From Chrysomallon squamiferum (Eukaryota; Mollusca; Gastropoda; Neomphalida; Peltospiridae), in assembly GCA_012295275.1 (NCBI GenBank), contig CM022677.1:12842934-12906933 (forward strand): a DNA stretch of 64,000 nt, given 5' to 3'. Each line of letters opens with the position of its first letter. Within the stretch, counting starts at the first letter, position 1. Under the pieces are notes generated by a model. It had not been told where the DNA came from and searched no databases. It saw only the letters and a program-made list of their open reading frames with translations. Positions 59,563 through 64,000 of the stretch are shown one piece after another. The translations under genes and the position numbers were made by a program.

Positions 59563-60150
59563 TGTTTATTTTTGTTTCAAATTATTTAAATGTGCCTTAA
59601 CATATAATTTTTTAGAATTTTATGAAAATGTGAAAGGCAAATTATAAAATACTCAGAAAAATTCCAATTATGTACATTTATTTTTCCTCTTATTTTTTTT
59701 TATCATTTATAAATTATTTTCTGTTTTTTAAAGACTCCTTATTGAAATAATTCAATTATTCTTTCTAAAGTGGCAAAGGCAAATTATAAAAACTGCCAGA
59801 AATGTCTAAACAAAAATAACTGAATATTTAAGTTTTATTATCTAGACAGGTTTTTAAGTAATTTCAACTTGTTTCTTCTAATGAAAAATAACAAAGTTAT
59901 TGTTAATGCAAATAACATTTTAATTTAGTTAATAGTTAATTTTATTAATAGTCATTACCTCCAATAAGCCCTTGATTTTTCCATGATTTAAATAAAGACA
60001 TTTAAAAAAAAAAGGTTTCCTGAATTGTAAAAAAACAAAAAACAAAAATAATTCAATTCTCATTACCACAACTACACAATCTTCAGTTATATTTACATTA
60101 ACCCCAGCAAACTGCCCTGATTTAAATAAGATAAAGAAAAAATTGGTTGT
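55050..60150. other. No firm gene; microsatellite-rich
   Basis: AT runs at 55309-55332, ATT run at 57088-57149, poly-A at 57242-57264, AAAT/AAT-rich block at 58312-58482. At 56706-56915 the plus strand has a leader-like MDYGLLGIIIAISGSQC interrupted by several stops, possibly a dead gene start. Nothing else supported. Confidence 0.45.
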
Positions 60151-60349
60151 CACATTAATTTTAGCTTATTTAGAAAAATGGCATTCCATAGCATTGATGC
60201 ATATCCATTCCTCTTTCAGTGAGAAACATTAGAATAACCAAGCACACATCAATGATAAAAACAGTGCAAGCTGCTATGAAGTACAATGTGTACACGGATG
60301 TTCTGAGCACATTGACAATGCAGTCTCTTGGAGATCACTGAGTTACAAA

Positions 60350-60517
60350 TTACATTTCAGACAGATTTTCTCTTGACAGTGTTGACCTTTCTCTGGACAG
60401 GGAAGACTGTGATGTAATAGCATTCTGGTGCATTAGTGAACATTTTCTGAAAATGTGTCTTACAACATTTTCAACTGAAGTGCTGGCTGAGGCAGCTTGA
60501 ATCTGTTGTCTAGGATC
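60350..60517 (-). CDS. IRAG-like C-terminal exon, copy C
   Basis: TTGTAG acceptor, DPRQQIQAASASTSVENVVR HIFRKCSLMHQNAITSQSSL SRERSTLSRENLSEM, TAA at 60350-60352. Open. Confidence 0.65.
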   Translation of the reverse strand, partial: DPRQQIQAASASTSVENVVRHIFRKCSLMHQNAITSQSSLSRERSTLSRENLSEM

Positions 60518-61569
60518 CTACAACAAAATATAATATTCATTAATAAACTAAACATAAAATAAAGTGCAAGCAGTAGTTTTGTTGTCAGCTCTAACTGTAT
60601 TTCACTGTCTTAGCAAGAAGACTTGTAGTCCACATTTTTATTTTTTTCCATAATACAATTTTAATAATAAAAATAATTTATTAAAAGTTTTTTTTATTCT
60701 TAATTTGAATCATATTTTTTATCTTTCGTATAAAAGGATTAAAATAGCAATATACCAGTAAAAGAGATTATGAACAATATTTCCAGTTTAAGATGACTGC
60801 CTGGACTATTAAGTAAATAAACATTTTAAACCTACATAGTATTACATTAGACAGTAAGAAAATGTTCTTCTAATTCTGATTCTACTTGAAATACTAACAG
60901 ACTAGCATGATGAAAATATATTTGAGATTATTCAGACAAACTTAAACCTTTAACAATTGTTACAGTTACATCATTAACAACAAATTATTTGAATAATTAA
61001 AATATTTAATTTATAATTTAATTTTTGCCACTAATGAAATATATAAACCACAATTATCCTAATTCAGCTAATAGTTACAATAATGAATCCATTATGTATA
61101 TTTTAAAATGTATTTAAAACAAAGACAACATTACACTTGCATGTGATAAAATAACAAAATAAGCAAAATCTTTCAAGCCAATTCCATCCATATACTAAAT
61201 TACAAAATATTGTAAATATCTTTAGCCCTACCACATAAAGTATTAAATGTATGTATTTCATATTAGAGTGAAGTATTAACAACAGCAAATTACAAATTCA
61301 TACAAGTGTTCTGTTCACTACACTATTAGGCTGACATGTAAATTATTACAAGGTTTGTTGGTGGTGCATAAACCATTATTACATTGCTTCTATACCATCT
61401 AAACTAAATATTTAAAATATCAAGCAAATAGCAAGCTTTATGAAACATTTATATAAAATTATCAATACTATTCTGTAATTAAAAATAAATTGCCTGCTTG
61501 CTACTTTTGATCAAATTCATTCTTAATGAAATGAGCTATAAAACACAAAAGTGAATGAATAAAACATAC

Positions 61570-61616
61570 CTTTAGAGCAGCATTCAATCCACACATAGAC
61601 ATGGGTCTTTTAGAAC
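61570..61616 (-). CDS. IRAG-like exon GSKRPMSMCGLNAALK, copy C
   Basis: TCCAG acceptor and GTATGT donor, 47 bases. Joins both neighbours in frame. Confidence 0.65.
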
Positions 61617-61874
61617 CTGGACCAAAACAAATTAAACTCTTTCTTAATTAATAAAAATAAATAAAATATAACAACAGCTATATAGATTATATTTTTAATT
61701 AAAACTACTACAACAACAAAAACAAAAAACAATCAAACTTTCACGTTATAAATTGTCTTCTTTAGTGTTGAAACACTAACATAAACATGCATTTTATTTC
61801 CCAATCATATTTAATAATTAATCAAATTTGTAAAATTCATAGATTGTTGACTAAGGATTGACTAATGACATTAC

Positions 61875-61929
61875 CTATTTCTGTAAAATTGCTGCCAAAA
61901 TAATAATTTTCACTGCCATTAACTGTTTC
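61875..61929 (-). CDS. IRAG-like exon ETVNGSENYYFG, copy C
   Basis: TTTCAG acceptor and GTAATG donor, 55 bases, frame kept; copy B lost two bases here. Confidence 0.65.
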
Positions 61930-61951
61930 CTGAAATTAAATCATTATTTTG

Positions 61952-61994
<43 letters not shown>

Positions 61995-62261
61995 CAAGAA
62001 CAAAAAAAAGCCAACACAATGCCATCTTTAATTCTTAAGAGCTTTCAATTCAGCAACAAATAATTTACATTATTTTTTCTTACAAATATCTGAATTAACA
62101 GCCTTTTTCATCAATGTACATCTGATTAGGGCTAATAAAATAAAAAAAATAAAAAAATGCAAGCAATTAACATTAGCTTCTGACAAAAATATTACATTCT
62201 AATTACTTTTCACCTTAATTTTTATACAAATATCATTATCATCTTTGTCAGTTAAAGAGAA

Positions 62262-62352
62262 AAGAAAGTTCTGTCTGATATTTTTTGTGTGATTGTTTAA
62301 TGTTCCCAACATGAGTAACCATTACCTCCATTGTACAACTGAGTCTCATCTC
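62262..62352 (-). CDS. IRAG-like exon EMRLSCTMEVMVTHV, copy C
   Basis: GTAG acceptor. It reads EMRLSCTMEVMVTHVGNIKQ SHKKYQTE. It corresponds to the EVM..HVEN.K block of the family. The donor is not clear (the copy-B GTGAGT is not conserved). Confidence 0.6.
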
Positions 62353-62753
62353 CTACAAAAACACACACAATTATATTTGTACTAATTTTACTTGTAGAAT
62401 TATCTGGTTATTAATTATTGCTCCTTTTATAAATAAATAAATCAAAATAAATAAATAAAATGAAGTAAAAAAGTTAGAGTAAAGTAAAAAGAATCTTAAA
62501 ATCAGACAGGCAGGTAGGTGTCTTTATAACTGAACAAATAATTAGTCGGATTCTTTCAATAAAGGAGATATTATGTGCAGACAAAGCATCAGTACAATAA
62601 TTGGTAATCATTTTCATGATTTTACAAAAAAAATATATTACATTTTTATGTAAATTGCTTAATTCAGTGTAAGAAAAATATTTTGCATAGAATTTTGTGA
62701 AAGACTGAAGAAATATTTAAAACTGAAATAAAATGAATAATGTATTTAAATAC

Positions 62754-62884
62754 CTGCTGGACAGCACCAAATACTTCAACTCTACTGGAGACTCGAGCTG
62801 CTCTTTGTTCCAAAATGTCAATCTGAGTTTGTATTGATCAACAATTTCTTGAATATTTCTATCCTTAACAAGCTGATTTAACTT
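62754..62884 (-). pseudogene. IRAG-like coiled-coil exon, copy C, one-base frameshift
   Basis: TTTTCAG acceptor and GTATTT donor. It reads KLNQLVKDRNIQEIVDQ, then one base is missing (near 62834), then IQTQIDILEQRAARVSSRVE VFGAVQQ in the next frame. Copy A keeps this junction in frame, which shows where the base was lost. Confidence 0.65.
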
Positions 62885-63254
62885 CTGAAAATTTTAAATC
62901 CACAGTTTATATATTGGTTTCTTCAGTTCCTATAAATACATGGTGAAAGATTTGTCATTCAGTAAATAATGACATTTCAGTTATAAAACAATTCAATTAA
63001 TTAAGTCTGCATGAATCAATATAATTATTATAACCTTTTTAAATACTTTGTTTTGTATTCTAATGAGATTTAATGATGCAGTTATCAATTCAAATTATTT
63101 ACTGAAAAATAATCTAAAGAGATAAAAACCATGTCTAAAATAAAGATGAATTTGATTCACATAATTAAAGGTAAAGTAGAATTTTTCATTCAGAAACACC
63201 TTCAACAAAATTAACATAAATCTGTTTTTCTTTATGAACTGATTTCACACATAC

Positions 63255-63383
63255 TTCAACATCATTCCTTAAGCCATGTAGTTCATGGTCTATGTTCTTT
63301 TCAGGAATGTTCCACGACCTTTCTTGACTCTCTTTTCTCTGCTCTTGAGTTAATTTGTCCATCTTGAAGGTCAGGAACTTAGT
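63255..63383 (-). CDS. IRAG-like exon TKFLTFKMDKLTQ, copy C
   Basis: AACTAG acceptor and GTATGT donor. It reads TKFLTFKMDKLTQEQRKESQ ERSWNIPEKNIDHELHGLRN DVE. Four codons are deleted relative to copy B (LSLFLAFK to LTFK), in frame. Confidence 0.65.
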
Positions 63384-63979
63384 CTAGTTAAAATACCAAA
63401 AATAAACTGTAATATATACATTCAATCAAACGTTAATGTAAGAACATTCAAGTCACATTACACTGAAAATAATAAAGTATGTTAATAAAATAATAAGCAG
63501 ACATTTTATTAGTTCTGTCATCATTTTGTCAATAGGAAACATAAAATTCCTGAAAGACTGAGGATATGGCATACAATATATATTTTGTGTGTGTATGTAT
63601 GTGTGTGTGTTTGAGTGTGTGTGTTTGTTTGATTGATTTTTTTAACATTTGTATCTATAATATGGATTTTTAAATAGGAAAACATCAACTTTTCATAAGC
63701 TTCTTATTTTATTTTCTGACTAAACTGAGTGAAGATTGTCTAATATAGTAAGTTAAACATAAATGAGGAAAAAGAAGAATTATTACTGTATTTAATAAAA
63801 ACTAAAATCATACACCCTGTCCAAAACAAAGAACCTACTCTGAGTTAATAACCGTTTTTCACATAAGTATTGTTTATCACATTGAAAGATCTCAAGACAT
63901 AAATCATTAATCTAAAATAACAAACAAATCACATCTTTAAGTAAAATTCTAAATAAAAGCAGATTAGAAATTTACTTAC

Positions 63980-64000
63980 TTCAATTTCTTCATCTGATAA
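63980..64000 (-). CDS. IRAG-like micro-exon LSDEEIE, copy C, cut by window end
   Basis: Seven codons before a GTAAGT donor; equivalent of 25424-25453. Confidence 0.55.

Larger units (their letters stand above)
60150..64000. repeat. Segmental duplication, copy C (pairs with 22168-25480)
   Basis: Collinear with copy B through exons and introns, beginning at TTTAGCTTATTTAGAAAAAT and still continuing at the window end. Confidence 0.9.
60350..64000 (-). pseudogene. IRAG/LRMP-like gene, copy C, partial at window end
   Basis: Seven minus-strand exons in phase: LSDEEIE (63980 to beyond 64000), TKFLTFKMDKLTQEQR (63255-63383), KLNQLVKDRNIQEIVDQ (62754-62884), EMRLSCTMEVMVTHVGNIKQ (about 62262-62352), ETVNGSENYYFGSNFTEI (61875-61929), GSKRPMSMCGLNAALK (61570-61616), DPRQQIQAASAST (60350-60517). 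This matches the conserved half of vertebrate IRAG1/IRAG2, proteins that tie cGMP kinase signalling and the ER to inositol trisphosphate receptors. The only clear break is one missing base in the third listed exon, so the copy may be functional if that is an error. The vertebrate C-terminal membrane anchor is absent. Confidence 0.7.

Overview
This is an AT-rich eukaryotic window: short exons with GT-AG borders, introns full of simple repeats, and many decayed transposon remnants. The gene families (MCC, IRAG/LRMP, prolyl 4-hydroxylase alpha, Ig and EGF receptor exons) point to an animal. The repeated GGGAGATAAC-type motif (for example near 13372, 46038 and 55254) and the general style suggest a lophotrochozoan, probably a mollusc. 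That placement is an inference. No ribosomal RNA, tRNA or CRISPR array was seen.

Layout. 1-3 kb (-): a small rearranged fragment of an IRAG/LRMP-like gene (copy A). 3.66-9.10 kb (-): eight exons of a gene recognisable as MCC (mutated in colorectal cancer), carrying a frameshift and a lost splice donor, and with its last exon not found. 9.78-11.47 kb (-): an intronless prolyl 4-hydroxylase alpha retrocopy, with an A-rich tail, a 10-bp flanking repeat, several frameshifts and a stop. 11.6-14.3 kb: three orphan exon-like segments and a 150-bp-spaced duplication. 15.6-20.35 kb: a large satellite of about 67-bp units with higher-order structure, followed by microsatellites and a 70-bp tandem repeat. 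22.2-30.5 kb (-): IRAG-like copy B, clearly a pseudogene with internal rearrangement. 30.7-32.1 kb (-): a hAT-like transposase pseudogene. 33.60-36.45 kb: a 2.85-kb foldback-type element with inverted repeats of about 620 bp and a broken internal gene. 36.5-41.6 kb: repeats and microsatellites with no gene seen. 41.7-45.95 kb (-): an Ig-domain receptor pseudogene (Ig-B) with a decayed signal-peptide exon. 47.0-52.8 kb: plus-strand Ig, EGF and Ig exons, interleaved with minus-strand exons of a second, more intact Ig gene (Ig-A: Ig exon at 49.3 kb, signal-peptide exon at 55.0 kb). Arms of the foldback family flank the last plus-strand Ig exon. 55-60 kb: nothing firm. 60.15-64 kb (-): IRAG-like copy C, the best preserved copy, running off the window end.

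No working pathway can be read from this region. The picture is a duplication-prone neighbourhood in which coiled-coil signalling genes (MCC, IRAG) and Ig-superfamily receptor genes have been copied, broken by indels and invaded by mobile DNA. Many breaks are single-base indels inside otherwise well-conserved exons, so some may be assembly errors. This should be settled with reads before the genes are called dead. Family names come from recalled conserved motifs, not from database searches.
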